Assembly: GCF_032854445.1 (NCBI RefSeq)
Contig: NC_088306.1
Coordinates: forward strand, 8,245,924 to 8,309,923
Length of the DNA: 64,000 nucleotides
Direction of reading: 5' to 3'
Source: Liolophura sinensis
Taxonomy: Eukaryota; Mollusca; Polyplacophora; Chitonida; Chitonidae
A program made the translations under genes and the position numbers. The first letter of the stretch is position 1. Each line of letters starts with the position of its first letter. Positions 10,946 to 22,265 of the stretch are shown piece by piece. Below the pieces are notes generated by a model. It did no database searches. It worked only from the letters and a program-made list of their open reading frames with translations, and was not told the origin of the DNA.

Positions 10946-11085
10946 TTCCCATATGGTTTGAATAATAACGTTATGGGAATCGGCAATGTAACATCTAGCC
11001 AACCACATGACTACATCATAACAAATTTATTCAAATACCATAAGCGTAGACCTCGCAGTCATGGTAGGAGAAGTTCAACCGAAAC

Positions 11086-11820
11086 ATGATTCACAAACAC
11101 GTTACAGTTAGGTATTTAGTAAGATTGTCGTATGACACCAATAGCATGCATGCTCTACGCACAGTATTATATACACTACCACTAAACTTGCTAAAACAGG
11201 TAGTTCAAGACGTATACAATAACATACAAAATTTTAATGTTCCACCTCACCTTGTACGTCTGTGTCAAAACATATCGTGTTTTCGATTGTATCGCCCTGT
11301 AACTACAATCGAAACTCAACACGATCAACTATTTCTGAAGATAAAGTATTTAGACAGTGGCCTTGATTTAATTAATCTACCACGCATCTTTAAAGAACCT
11401 GATGTTCGTAGTGCTCTGCCTAATTATTTTAATATCCAAGAGCCACCTTGCATATTCTATGAGTATACAAAGCCTATCGCTTCCAAAATTTTCAATTATT
11501 CCCAGGCCATCAAGGAGTTCGATTTGGCGACGTATACTTCTGGCGGCTATAACTGTGATTGTGAATCCTCAGTTTTTACCTACGACAAATGCAAACATGT
11601 CCTGACTGGTGACCTTAATATTATTAAGAATCATGATCTAAGGAATCTCTTTGTGATGGGTCCTACGTATAGAGAAAAGAGTTATGTCAACATTCAATCA
11701 AACAAAAAAATATCATCTCGGCACTTGAGGAGTATGTTAAAAAATGGTCAAAACGGGAGAAAGTGGATTCTTCGGTACTTAACGATTGGCTTGAGATTGT
11801 CAAAAAGAAGGTTAGTTTAA
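11086..11820 (+). CDS. Penelope-like element protein, N-terminal part
   Basis: The 244-codon frame is the amino-terminal region of a retroelement polyprotein that continues in the next frame. Residues 125-140 (YEYTKPIASKIFNY) and 174-180 (TGDLNII) are hallmarks I recall from a widespread family of metazoan reverse transcriptase ORFs. C157, C159, C169 and H171 form a possible Cys/His cluster. True homology ends near residue 206, at a run of seven A (11704-11710); after it the family continues in the frame one base back, so residues beyond are out-of-frame. The start at 11086 is the first ATG; coding similarity may begin slightly earlier. Confidence 0.75.
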   Translation: MIHKHVTVRYLVRLSYDTNSMHALRTVLYTLPLNLLKQVVQDVYNNIQNFNVPPHLVRLCQNISCFRLYRPVTTIETQHDQLFLKIKYLDSGLDLINLPRIFKEPDVRSALPNYFNIQEPPCIFYEYTKPIASKIFNYSQAIKEFDLATYTSGGYNCDCESSVFTYDKCKHVLTGDLNIIKNHDLRNLFVMGPTYREKSYVNIQSNKKISSRHLRSMLKNGQNGRKWILRYLTIGLRLSKRRLV

Positions 11821-13070
11821 CTATACACCGTCTAGATATTGGTGCTCTACCTAAAGTTAAACAGGTTCTGAAGGATCCCACTGTGCAAGAAACACTCGCT
11901 GACGTTCATAGTAAATTTGTCATCATCACTGTAGCAGACAAGGCTCCTAAAAATGTCATCTTTATTTGCAAGAATTATTATCGTAAAATTCTTGTTCAAG
12001 TGCTATGTGCGTCTACAACGACATCGACGTATTCTGCTACTACATGTACTTTGGAGGAACTATTTAATAAACACAAAACATTTCTTAAAGAAAGGCGCAT
12101 AAATATACCTACCCGTCAAACAGAAATACCACAACTTTACTGGATTCCTAAAATCCATAAATCCACATACAAGGCTCGATTTATTGCAGGTTCAAGAAGC
12201 TGTACCACCAAACTCTTGTCAACCTTACTTACGAGAGCGTTACAAGAAGTAAAGTCATTTTGGAATAAGTATTGTTGTGCCATAACAAAAAATTCAGGTG
12301 TCAACTGCATGTGGATTCTTAACAACTCCAAACGTCTTACAGAAGAACTTGATGTTTATGTGCATATACCGTGCAAAGACGTATCCACATGGGATTTCTC
12401 TACTCTCTATACTACCGTTCCTCACAAAGATCTTATTGAAAGAATATCGTCGTTAATTGTCTCGGTATTTACTAAAACAGGCCTCCGTTACATTAACGTC
12501 AGAAGCAATAAGGCTTTCTTTAGTTCTACTCTTTATAAAGGTTACCACTCATGGGATGTTACATTATTTATTGACTTACTTGAATTTCTCATTAATAAAA
12601 TCTATGTGAAATTCGGAGATACCATTTACCAACAGGGCATAGGTATTCCAGTGGGTACCAATTGTGCGCCCTTTTTGGCAGACCTATACCTGTTTTCATA
12701 TGAATACGACTATATGCAGAAATTAGTTGAAAGTAATATATTTAAAGCTCGATCCTTTTCATTTACCAAGCGGTATATTGATGATCTACTGGCGTTAAAT
12801 AACCCCCATATTGTTGAAGCCGTGAAGGAAATCTATCCGCCTTCATTGGATTTAAAGAAGACAACAGGTAGTCCTGATGGTACATCTTATTTGGATTTAT
12901 ATTTGCACAAAGACGAGCAAAGTCTCCTTTCACGCCGCCTTTACGACAAAAGGGATAATTTCAATTTTGATATTGTAAATTATCCTTATTTAGATAGCAA
13001 TATACCAAACGGGTCCTGCATATGGCGTATACATATCTCGCCTTGTAGCATTTGTCAGATCTTGCGTTAA
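11763..13070 (+). CDS. Penelope-like reverse transcriptase domain
   Basis: The 435-codon frame copies RNA into DNA in an element that would insert by target-primed reverse transcription. In order: VADKA (57-61, a variant of the Penelope DKG motif), LYWIPKIHK (125-133), RFIAGS (139-144), motif A with D211 in DFSTLYT, motif B GIPVGTNCAP (294-303), motif C YIDD (338-341) with both catalytic aspartates, and YLDL (376-379). In-frame homology extends upstream of 11763 to about 11700. Near 13010 an extra C shifts the frame, and the last ~15 residues are spurious. No GIY-YIG endonuclease was seen. Assignment to the Penelope-like class rests on motif style and the tandem layout; the clade is not determined. 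Confidence 0.85.
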   Translation: MDSSVLNDWLEIVKKKVSLTIHRLDIGALPKVKQVLKDPTVQETLADVHSKFVIITVADKAPKNVIFICKNYYRKILVQVLCASTTTSTYSATTCTLEELFNKHKTFLKERRINIPTRQTEIPQLYWIPKIHKSTYKARFIAGSRSCTTKLLSTLLTRALQEVKSFWNKYCCAITKNSGVNCMWILNNSKRLTEELDVYVHIPCKDVSTWDFSTLYTTVPHKDLIERISSLIVSVFTKTGLRYINVRSNKAFFSSTLYKGYHSWDVTLFIDLLEFLINKIYVKFGDTIYQQGIGIPVGTNCAPFLADLYLFSYEYDYMQKLVESNIFKARSFSFTKRYIDDLLALNNPHIVEAVKEIYPPSLDLKKTTGSPDGTSYLDLYLHKDEQSLLSRRLYDKRDNFNFDIVNYPYLDSNIPNGSCIWRIHISPCSICQILR

Positions 13071-13215
13071 TTGTGATGACTTTAATCTGCGTCACAAGTT
13101 GCTAGTTCAAAAACTAGCTTGTCAAGGATATTCTATCAAACGCCTTCATTCTAAGTTTCTCAAATTTTACAATGAGTATAACACACTCGTTGGCAGGTAT
13201 GGACAGAGCGCGTTC
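13014..13215 (+). pseudogene. out-of-frame C-terminal tail of the reverse transcriptase
   Basis: After the +1 shift near 13010 the family continues in the next frame: AYGVYISRLVAFVRSC, then RHKLLVQKLACQGYS, and F.KFYNEYNTLVGRYG ending near 13205. This is the usual end of the family. With the A-run shift at 11704 it makes this copy a pseudogene of roughly 700 codons. Confidence 0.8.
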
Positions 13216-13860
13216 AGAATCTCTGGCGTTCTGCGTTGTGATCAACCACATGGACGGCGGTATTCCTACGTACATATCTATCGCGTACCTTGTACGTAAC
13301 AACATAGATGGCACTGGTTTCCGAGTATAACCGTCTATCTTGTAGACAGCTTTTATACAGACCAGCATGTCATGTGTAACATCATAGATGGCGCATCCTG
13401 TAGTATGAGATCCTTACATATTAACAGGAAAGACGTAATCGTCTCTTACTTTTGAATCACAATCTGTTCGGTTTAGGTCTGTAACGCTCGTCATTTACGA
13501 ACTGTACCTAATACCGCTTAACCTGGGGCTAGGGGCCGTAAAGGTAGCCATGCTCATTGCATCTGGTGCCTTTATGAACCGTTGTAATCAAAACGCGACT
13601 GAGATACTTGTTTTATTGTTATTTGACCTGCAACTCATTCACGGACTATGAATTTGAACTTTGATATGAAATTCATGCCTGGAATATCTGTCTGCCCGGC
13701 ATCATTGAAAACTGATGACAGCTTCGCTCTTGTGTGTTACTGGCTTTATTCCTTATTTGTATAATATCTTACATACCTTTGTCTTTGGTGGCTAGTGTTA
13801 AACGTTGTTTTGGAAATGGATCTTGCGGTTACCAACTTGGAACACCCTTTATGGACTACG
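13216..13860. other. 3' flank of the reverse transcriptase, unassigned
   Basis: Likely 3' untranslated part of the element plus unique sequence. A short piece near 13796-13825 (GTTAAACGTTGTTTTGGAAA) resembles 62590-62620 downstream of the RT relic there, so the element tail may extend this far. Confidence 0.35.
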
Positions 13861-13869
13861 AATGGTGTA

Positions 13870-14835
13870 TGAAGGTTGGTCATGACGCTTATATTTGTGT
13901 CCAGGAGACCTGTGCAACGGTGTGAACGAGAGGCACGGATCCAGAAAATGTGACAAGTCGGTAGAAATATTCCCACCACATTCACTTTGACGAGCAGTGG
14001 AATTTGAAGGGAGTGATTTAATTTGGTTATAGGATCAAACGGCGTGCTGCATGTAGCACAAACCCCATAAAATGGCACGTACTATCGGATACTGCGAGAA
14101 AGTTCAGTATTGCGGGTCTTGGCACAAAGAGGAGAGCTATTGTATCTAGAACGTTCCGAAAAACACCGACCGCCCAAAACACATTGTTCGTCCAGCAACA
14201 AGCCCGTCTGATCGGATAGAGGTGATCCGGTGAAAATTAATGAAAGAAAAACAGGTCGAGGGCACCGGGGATATAATTTGATGACTTAGGCATCTGCTGA
14301 AAGATACTAAAAGTAGTAGTTCTATTTTATCTTAATTTATTTTTGATAGCAGTGTGGCACGGTACGAGAGCCAGTTAAGCTGGACAGAAGTAATCCAATA
14401 AATGAGGCGTCCTGGAGACACGGAAAGGGTTAAGAGTGAGTCCATTATAAATTACAATCCCTGAATGAAAAAAACGAAACTCGTCAAATGCTGAATTCTG
14501 ACTGACATTCGTCCAAAAGCTAATATTAGGTAAAAAAAATACCGAGTTTTAGCTCATCACGCGGTAAACCTTGCATAATTGTCTTCTAAAGAGGAACAGC
14601 TGCGCCCGTGCTTAGAATTTGCTTCAAACTGACTCCAAAAGCACAGAATTCATGATGAGGGTTTCAGTGACACCGTATTTACGAGTTGTTTCGAAATTGA
14701 GCACGTCTTAATCCGAGTGACGTCAGCGGTGACCGCTCCCCATAATGTGGCGTAAAAATAGTTTCATTCACCAAGACACGAATTCATCAGATGATACTGT
14801 ATTAAATAGCATCTGATGGACTTTTTTTGGTATTC
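13870..14835 (+). repeat. A module, copy 3 (5'-truncated)
   Basis: Begins within the A body near CCAGGAGACCTGTGCAACGG (13901) and runs to the 3' end near ACTGTATTAAATAGCATCTG. It lacks the leader, hairpins and first ~550 bases. Confidence 0.75.
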
Positions 14836-15004
14836 AGGAAAGCTCTACATCTTGAGCTGAATTGAAATATTTGTACGATATCTGTAACGTTCTGTTTTTG
14901 TTCCCTGAACCTGTGCTTTAAAAATAATGTTGACTACATCATGGCTAATTCGTAGGTGAATTTCCTTTAACCAGTGATTCAGTAAGATTTATGACAACTT
15001 TAAA

Positions 15005-15130
15005 TCGAAGGGATATTTTCAACCACGAAATCTGGTGGCGGTGAGATCACGGATGTCAAGTGGGGACAACTTTATATTAGGTAATGATGACTTTTTACGA
15101 GTAAACGAATAAATAATTGAATTCTTATTT
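15005..15130 (-). repeat. H module, copy 3 (partial)
   Basis: TCTGGTGGCGGTGAGATCAC and the following GTCAAGTGGGGACAACTTTA match 9658-9700. Only the distal part is present. Confidence 0.4.
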
Positions 15131-15319
15131 TTTACTATTATAGAACAAAATTTTTTTTCTCAGATCGAATTGGTAATTATTACGCTTACCTTTTGTTTGA
15201 GTTCCTTGAGTTGTTGAAATCACTCTCCAAAATACACATCAAAATGTTTAAAACTCGCGAAAACATTTCATTGAAAATTAACGATATGGATAAATTAAAG
15301 TCGAGAAATATTTTTCAAC

Positions 15320-15515
15320 ATGGATAATTATTTATCGATATTTATAAATCATTTACTTATATTGATGAATGTTTATAAATATCGATAAATGAACTAGTGA
15401 TATCGATAATTGATGTTTCCTGTTGGTTTCGGAGCAATAAAAGGGACAGTAATTATCGGGATGCGGGGGGGGGGGGTTATCGATGTCGGTTACCAGTGGT
15501 ATTTATCGATATAAC
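15320..15515. repeat. AT-rich inverted repeat with a cluster of ATCGAT sites
   Basis: Left arm 15330-15349 and right arm 15371-15390 pair at 19 of 20 positions around a 21-base loop. TATCGATA or one-base variants occur near 15333, 15379, 15410, 15478 and 15506. A G-run sits at about 15463-15475. Confidence 0.7.
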
Positions 15516-15744
15516 TTATTCATAATTTATTCATTAACTATATCGCTAATCCATGTACTGATGTCGGTTTATTATACTTCTTACCTAAAGAAGAAAGTGG
15601 ATGAATAATTTTATTACAGTTTCTATAAGAAACGATAACAGTTGCAGAAAGGCAAACCAGTAGAACCTGGAATCGATCTTGGAATCGATGGTCGCTACAC
15701 AAACAACTGCTAACGTCTAATTACATATAACAAGGTATTATTGT

Positions 15745-15860
15745 TATTATTTATTTACTCAAGAATATTTCACTTATACGACGGCGGCCAGCATTATGGT
15801 GGGAGGAAACTGAGCAGAGCCCTCGGGAAACCCACGACCATCCGCAGGTTGCTGATCCTA
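15745..15860 (-). mobile_element. SINE copy, minus orientation, head deleted
   Basis: Well-preserved central domain (ACGACGGCGGCCAGCATTAT) and ACCATCCGCAGGTTGCTGA, then ends abruptly at about 15856. Confidence 0.85.
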
Positions 15861-16049
15861 GCAAAACGAAAGTTTGAAAACTTTTCATGCTGCTGTACAG
15901 ATGTATATAAAAGAATTATTCCTATCATCTATACAAAAAAAACAGCCACCAACTAGTAAAAACAGACCGAAAGGGTCTTTTAACAAAGCACAATATTCAG
16001 ATTAGTTAATCTTAGTAGCGGAAATCAAAGGGTCAAGCTCTAGCTCAAG

Positions 16050-16790
16050 TCTTTTTTCTAATCCGTGAGATATGGGTTATAATGTAATGTCGACATATAG
16101 GAAGGAAAACCCTTTGATTTCCCGCTTTTGTGAAGTATTGCCTGGCACGCCACATGAAAGGGAATTACATCTACTTGACAGATTCCTTATCAGGGCGGCC
16201 AAGAATCTTATCCAGTTGTCTCGCCAGTATTTCAGTCTTTATTTACATAACATATTTACAGTCAAGTCACCTACTCTTTTGAGAGCAATCTGCATCAGTC
16301 CAGTTGCTTGACAAGCGTGATGTATTAGACTTAACGTTCATCATGGTTAAGGACCGTCTGCTCCGAAATGTGCTTCAAATTGGTATTTATCTATCGTCCT
16401 CTACACTGCAGCGTAAACGATCTGTCCGGTCTATGATCTTCTTATTTTATCTCAGGTTACAGTAAGTAGATCTCATCGACAAATATTACATTGATAAGCC
16501 CGACTTCATCCCTGACCGCTAAACGGTACCATGCTAAATCATATGTAGATCGCTTCAAAACATGTCCAACTCGAGAGTTCATTACGACAGGGAGACTTCC
16601 CTAGTTCGCTTCGTCACAGGTTCTGTTCACCTCCCAAGTTTGTGAGCTTTCGCCGTTGCTTGCATAAATCTTTGTAATACTGTGACTCAAATGATGTCAG
16701 ATGAGATGCTCTGACGTCACGGCCTGTTACTACGACATAATCACGTCATTATCGTCACAAAATTGCCGCCTAATTCTTAGTTCCAAACGA
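16050..16790 (+). repeat. D module, copy 2
   Basis: TTTGAGAGCAATCTGCATCA, GACAAGCGTGATGTATTAGA and GGTTAAGGACCGTCTGCTCC match D copy 1 in order. Confidence 0.65.
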
Positions 16791-18356
16791 GCAATATAAC
16801 AGGTTAACTAAAGACTGTGTTACACAGCAGGAAAATCTCGGTGTCTAAAGAAGACCGGAAGTGGTTTATATCGCTAGTATGTCTTTCCATACATGGCAAT
16901 CAAATGACATTCGCCAATAACACGGACGTCGCCCCAAACGTTAGCGGAAACAGTAGAAAGCAGATCACGAGAAATGTCTTACCACAGGCTTTTGTCAGTA
17001 TCAGTATTGTAAAGGAAATCCAACAGCCAAGATACTAGCACCATTTGAGACATCGGTTCTGTTCTGTCTCAAACTCCCTCCCATCCCAATTACATCTTTC
17101 TTTTTGTGCCCGCTTGATGACAACAAGTAATCAACTAGTCTAGTGTAGCTATTTCCCCATTCTAAAATTCCTTGACGACTACAAGCGGGTGAGTCGGTTA
17201 CATTTCCGATGTTGTGGGCTTTATTATTCCTGCTTAGTGAGCTGATATGAATTCAGGATTACTCTAAGATCACGGGAGACCTCTTTTGTGGTGTACAAAG
17301 TTGGGACTTTAGGGATAGTGCAGGCGACAGGGTTAAGTTAAGCAATGTAAGCAATGCAACGATTCAAAGTGGTAAATGAGGAAGCTAAGCTGTCGACGTG
17401 GCCAACCAGAGCTACCCAAGACCCCACATTTGACACTGGATGACCGAGACAGTTCAGCTCACACGATTGGCACAGAAAGGCAAAGTGTAGTCAGTACTGA
17501 AAAGGCCATAGTTCGACAAACCATTCGAAAACAACACTGGATAGTATACGTGTAAATATTGAGTTGGATGTCTATATCAGGAGTAAAGGTAATTTAAATA
17601 TAACACAGTTGTGGCTATGAGACGACATGATTTACATCTAAAGTCGATTCAACGGCTACTCACTGAGGACTTCCGACCTGTCTGATCAAATCCTGCGCAC
17701 AGACAGACGTACGTCATTACAACAAACAATACCACTGCTTCTGTTACTGATGGAACACCTCTAGTAGAGAAATGTTACCGCCTCAGTCAGAAATTACTCT
17801 ACCAGAATCATGGTCTTTTCTCTGCACATTTTGCTTATGTAGATCAAGTTACCTTTAGTAACTGGACCAGTTTTCACAATATTTAGTGTAAATATCAGCT
17901 CATCCAGGATTAGAGTCAGGCTTTCACAGTTCAACCGAAATGCCTTAATTCAGGTAGATTCAGTAGATATATGGAATTCTGATGCAATGCAAAAATTTGG
18001 CATCACCCTTGTGATCAGTTTCACTTTATAACTTTGTGTCAGACAATGCGATTGGTACTGAAAAAACCCTACCACTTAGTGCTGAGAGCCATCGTTGATA
18101 ATCACAATAAGGTGTGCCTGCTTGCCACGGTTGAATCGGAAAGACTGACTTTGTACTATACCATGGTCAAATAAATGTAACTCTTTGCAAGGGGCAATTA
18201 TCACAAAATCCTTACACTCTGTAGTGCTGTTACGTACACAAAAGGGTGGGCGAGGAATTACAACTTCTACAAGTAGGTTGCTGAACTACTGAGGAAAGGA
18301 GCAGTGGGTCAGGGAAGAAAGAATAAGGTTTTAATCAATGCAGTTCATCTATTCTT
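16791..18356. other. mostly unassigned, about 1.6 kb
   Basis: Positions 17010-17060 (CAAGATACTAGCACCATTTG) match 5820-5860 just before D copy 1, so some diverged unit sequence is present. The longest frame is 73 codons (16817-17038, +), with no known motif. The rest shows no ORF or repeat I can name. Confidence 0.4.
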
Positions 18357-19575
18357 GAATGAATGTCAGTGTTACTCTCATTTGTATCTCAGTATTGGAA
18401 CAGAAATTCAGCATTTGCACAAAATCGGGTGCAGTCTTTGCGCATGTTAAAAATCACCCTAGCTTAATAAAAAAATCCAGCAGCGAGGTCGGATGCAGCA
18501 AAATCCTAGCCACCACATTATCTCGAGATTTCTTGTCATTTGTTCTGACAGTAGATTACTGCGGGAAAAGTCAATTTCTGGTATCATCTGCTGCAAGTCC
18601 GTGTCGTGATAATATAAGGTAATGGTTATTGTAATGGCCGAACGTGCCGTTAGCGTGTAGAACAGAATGGTGGAAGGGAAACCGATACTGATAAAACTTT
18701 GGTCTTCAAGGAGTCTTGTGCAACGGCGTTCATTAGACGGATCAACAAAGACTTACCGCCTCCTAGAAATATACCCACCTCATCCGCCGTTGCGAGCGGT
18801 GAATTTGGAATGAGTAATCAATGGAGATTTATTTTGGCGGCAAAAGGAAAGGCGTGCAGTTTGTAGGAAAAACTTGAGAAAATGTCACGTGCTGTCAGAT
18901 ACAGCGAGAAACTTCAATATTGCGGCTTTTGGTACAAAGCGGAGAGGTATTATAGCTAGAACGATCGGGTTTACACCGTGCACCAAAAACCCATTGCCCA
19001 CCCTGCAACAAGCTCGCCCTATCGAATGGAGGAGGTTAATAAAAGAAAAACAAGCCGAGGGCAACGATGGAATAATTTGAAGACATTAACATGTGCTGAA
19101 AGACAATAAAAGTAGTCCTGTTTTGTTTATTTAGATTTGATAGCAGTCAGAGAGTACAAGAGTCAACAACCCAATGATGTAATCCAATGAATTCGGAACT
19201 CTGAAGACATGGAAAGCGTTGAAATTTCATATATTAGAAATTACAAACATTGAAACTGACATTCGTCAAATGCTGAATTCTGATTAGCATTAGCCCAAAA
19301 CTAATACTAGATAAAAAAAAATAGCGAGTGTTAGCTTTAAAACCTTGCTTAATTGTTTTCTGAAGGCTAACAGCTGCGCCCGTGCTTTTAATCAGCCTCA
19401 GACTTGATCGAAGAAGATACAAGTCATGAAGACTCGGTCGCGCTGTTTCTTGATCAGGATGACGTCAGCGATAAAGTAGCATAGACATTGTTCAGTTCTC
19501 CAAGACACAGTCGAAAGCGGCAGTCTGTATAGGAGCATTATTAAAAACTGATTAATTCCACTTCGAAACACATGA
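18357..19575 (+). repeat. A module, copy 4
   Basis: Collinear with copy 1 from ATTTGTATCTCAGTATTGGA to the AAAAACTGATTAATTCCACTTC end. A 68-codon frame (18874-19080) contains ARNFNIA, seen also in minus frames of the A copies at 29.9 and 36.3 kb; the frame is not open in the other copies. Confidence 0.8.
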
Positions 19576-20744
19576 TTCTTGGGATACGTCATATTTTATA
19601 ATAAGACTGGATGAATTCGTCTCTCCGTGGCTTTGTGGTGCTACCGTAAAGCAATGATCTAGTAGCCAATCGCTCAACCCGGCTTATGCTGGCTTGCTTT
19701 CTCTGATAAAGACTGGGTACATTAAACATCCTGTAAACTGAAAAGTAGTAGAGATAGAAATTTGTAATTAGCATAAATTACGCTCTTTCTGTTCGGATTA
19801 AACCTTTTTCATCTTCGCGACAAGTGTGTACATGTTGTAACCGGACTTCTGAAAGAGAAATTGAGCCTACTAACCTGAGCTAAATTGTCTTCTTTTAAAC
19901 CGTCATGTTAACTATTCATGTCTTTCCCAAAGGGGAAACCTTAACGTGCGAGCATTGCTGTCTTGTTCATCGACAGGTACAACATTTTCTGTACAGCAGC
20001 AAGTTGAAAATATTTTTGAAGACGCTTGCATGGCGTAAAACTGGATGCAGTTCTAGTTATTTAAAAGATCGCATTGTTGTTTAAAGCCTCCACAAAGAGA
20101 TGCTCAACAAAAGGTGGCCTACTCAGACGATCATATAATCATCGTCGATTGGTTGTTGTCACCATAGCCGCAGCCAGTGCCAGAACAAATTCTCTGTGAA
20201 ATGCTGAGATCGATGCAGCAACTCGTGTCCACTGCGAATGATCAAAATATCACTACTCATGCTGGACAGATTGACGTCTTCAATAAAGTCAAACGTCGTC
20301 AAAGCCTCTGGTTCCTAACTCGCATCAAACAGCTTCTGGATTACATTATGGCACTACTCCAGTGGCATCTGATCTCACTGGTATATAATGACACACTCTT
20401 AACTTGTCTTCGGGCGTGACAGTCCAAGTTGCATGGAGTCAATAAAGAGCTAAACCGTTCATTGGGGAGTAGAAGATGAGATGAAAAAATTCATCCAATA
20501 CATCTATTGGAAGTTTCTGAAATCGTTTAATGTCTAACGGCACCAGGCTACCTTTAAAGCAGAGACAAATGTAACTAACGTAACTAGTTTCATTGCATCA
20601 TCTCAGTTCAAAAAGACAGGGTTCAATTCCGGAAATGAGCAGGAACATTTTGCATTTCCCTGTTCTCAATGTCTGTGAGAACATATTGACAGTAACTGAC
20701 GAATACGTGAGTGTGGTCGTTTGGGCAGTTCGTTGAAGACCATC
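19576..20744. other. turnover zone between the two array orientations, mostly unassigned
   Basis: The last + strand A ends just before this stretch and the first right-array module starts at 21.9 kb. A degenerate tRNA-like head (CTCCGTGGCTTTGTGGTGCT, 19623) may be an old SINE. An 80-codon + frame at 20177-20419 has no recognised relatives. Confidence 0.35.
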
Positions 20745-21180
20745 TCTCTTCCTCCTTAATGAATTTCTCACCAACAACATCTCTGTGAAATTCGGGGAAA
20801 CCGTATATCAACAGTGTATAGGTATTCCGATTGGTACAAATTGTGCCCCCGCCATTTGGCCAACCGTATATAGCAAAGGCTGTGAAAGATTTTTATCCAC
20901 TTTCGCTGGATTTAAAGGGGATCACAGACTCGTCAGATGGTACTTCTTATCTGGGCCTATATTTGTACAAAGACTAAAACGGCTTACTCTCTCGCAAACA
21001 TAACAAGATGGATAGTTTCAATTTTGACACTGTAAATTATCCTTACTTGGACAGTAATATACCGAAGGGCCCTGCATATGGCGTGTACACATCTCGCCTT
21101 GTAGCATTTGTTAGATCCTGTGTGTCGTGTGGCGATTTCAATCAACGTCACAAGTTATTACTGCAAGAAAGTAGGTCCTT
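20745..21180 (+). pseudogene. reverse transcriptase relic, internal deletion
   Basis: Keeps motif B (GIPIGTNCAP near 20820), then jumps past motif C (YIDD is deleted) to the SLDLKG and DGTSYLGLYL block and the NYPYLDSNIPKGPAYGVY tail, ending at ...RHKLL. It contains a stop and a frame change near 20980-21005. Clearly the same family as 11.1-13.2 kb. Confidence 0.85.
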
Positions 21181-21322
21181 GGTTTTACCCCGGATACCCC
21201 GGATGGTGAGGCGTAGTACATTATGCTCTTATACACTAACCAGATGAAGTAAATAACCTCCATTGACAAAACACCCACCGGATCAGTTCATAACAAATGC
21301 TCTAAAAATGGTTCTTGCCGCT

Positions 21323-21410
21323 GCCTCGCTTGGTGCTCAGCACTGAAAGGTTTGAACAAGGTAACAAGTCTGGTTTGCCGATGTGTCAGTGTATTGTGAC
21401 TGGGTGAGGT
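21323..21410 (+). mobile_element. second SINE family, body fragment
   Basis: CTCGCTTGGTGCTCAGCACT to TTGTGACTGGGT, matching the body of the copy at 3224-3400 without its head. Confidence 0.65.
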
Positions 21411-21554
21411 CTCATATCTGGTGTCTTTCGCGTGCTACTTCAAAGGCGGCTGCACTTTGGCGGTATGCACTCGCCCGACCACAAGAAGACACATTACATG
21501 TGCACATACAGGAAACAGGAGGCTCTGAATTATTTATCATTTTAAAAATAACTT

Positions 21555-21795
21555 ATTTTTTTGATTGGTGTTTTACGCAATGCTCAAGAATATCTCACTC
21601 ATACGACGGCGGCCAGCATTATGGTCGGAGCAAACTGAGCAGAGCAGGTTGCTGCCAAAACCTTCTCAGGTACGGCCTGTTAGGAAGCCATCATGAGCTC
21701 CACTTGAGCTCACAGCGACCGCATTAGTGGGGGGCTTCTTGGTCATTGAGCCGTCCAGGCGTGCTAACCCCTTCGGCTAGAGAGGCCCCCATTTA
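21555..21795 (-). mobile_element. SINE, nearly full length, minus orientation
   Basis: Tail TTTTTTGATTGGTGTTTTAC, central domain and diverged tRNA head ending GAGAGGCCCCC. About 30 bases around the GAAACCC.ACCATCC segment are deleted. Confidence 0.85.
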
Positions 21796-21884
21796 AAAAC
21801 GAATCATTATATACTTTCCAGTTATCTCCACTTGGCCCCGGTTGTTCAAAACTGTTTTCAAGATATACCTATGAGATTTAACAA

Positions 21885-22265
21885 TTGGATTATTGTATTG
21901 GCTGGATAGAATACTGTCTAGGGGGTGTCAGGGAGTACCCAACACACACGTCAAGCCCACAGAGCCCCTCCGCCATGTGTGTTCCCACGGCTCTATGCAT
22001 TCTCCGGGAACAAAATTTGTACCTTGAACATTGTGCAGACAGGATGTCATATTTTATCTTCGCATCCTCTTCTCCCGTAGCAGTTTTATGCACGAATTCC
22101 ATGTCCCTGTCAATGAGTTTTTAAATATTCACACTTGGTGTCTAGAATACGTCCGTCAGCTATCAGGCGGGATTTAGCGAGATCAATAACAAGGACGGGA
22201 AGCTAGTTTAAGTTGACAGGGATTTCAAAGTTTAGGCGTCTTAAAGGTTACACAAGGCTGGGTTC
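21885..22265 (+). repeat. V module, copy at 22 kb
   Basis: Homologous to 25140-25560 and 31650-32050. The frame from TTGTGCAGACAGG (22033) stays aligned through ATGCACGAATTCCATGTCCC and AATATTCACAC, then a frame change leads to an early stop near 22177. Confidence 0.65.

Noticed and set aside
11700-11715. Confident programmed -1 frameshift
   Set aside because: The A run is there, but the zero-frame codons do not give a clean slippery heptamer, and this copy has a second clear indel near 13010; decay is simpler.
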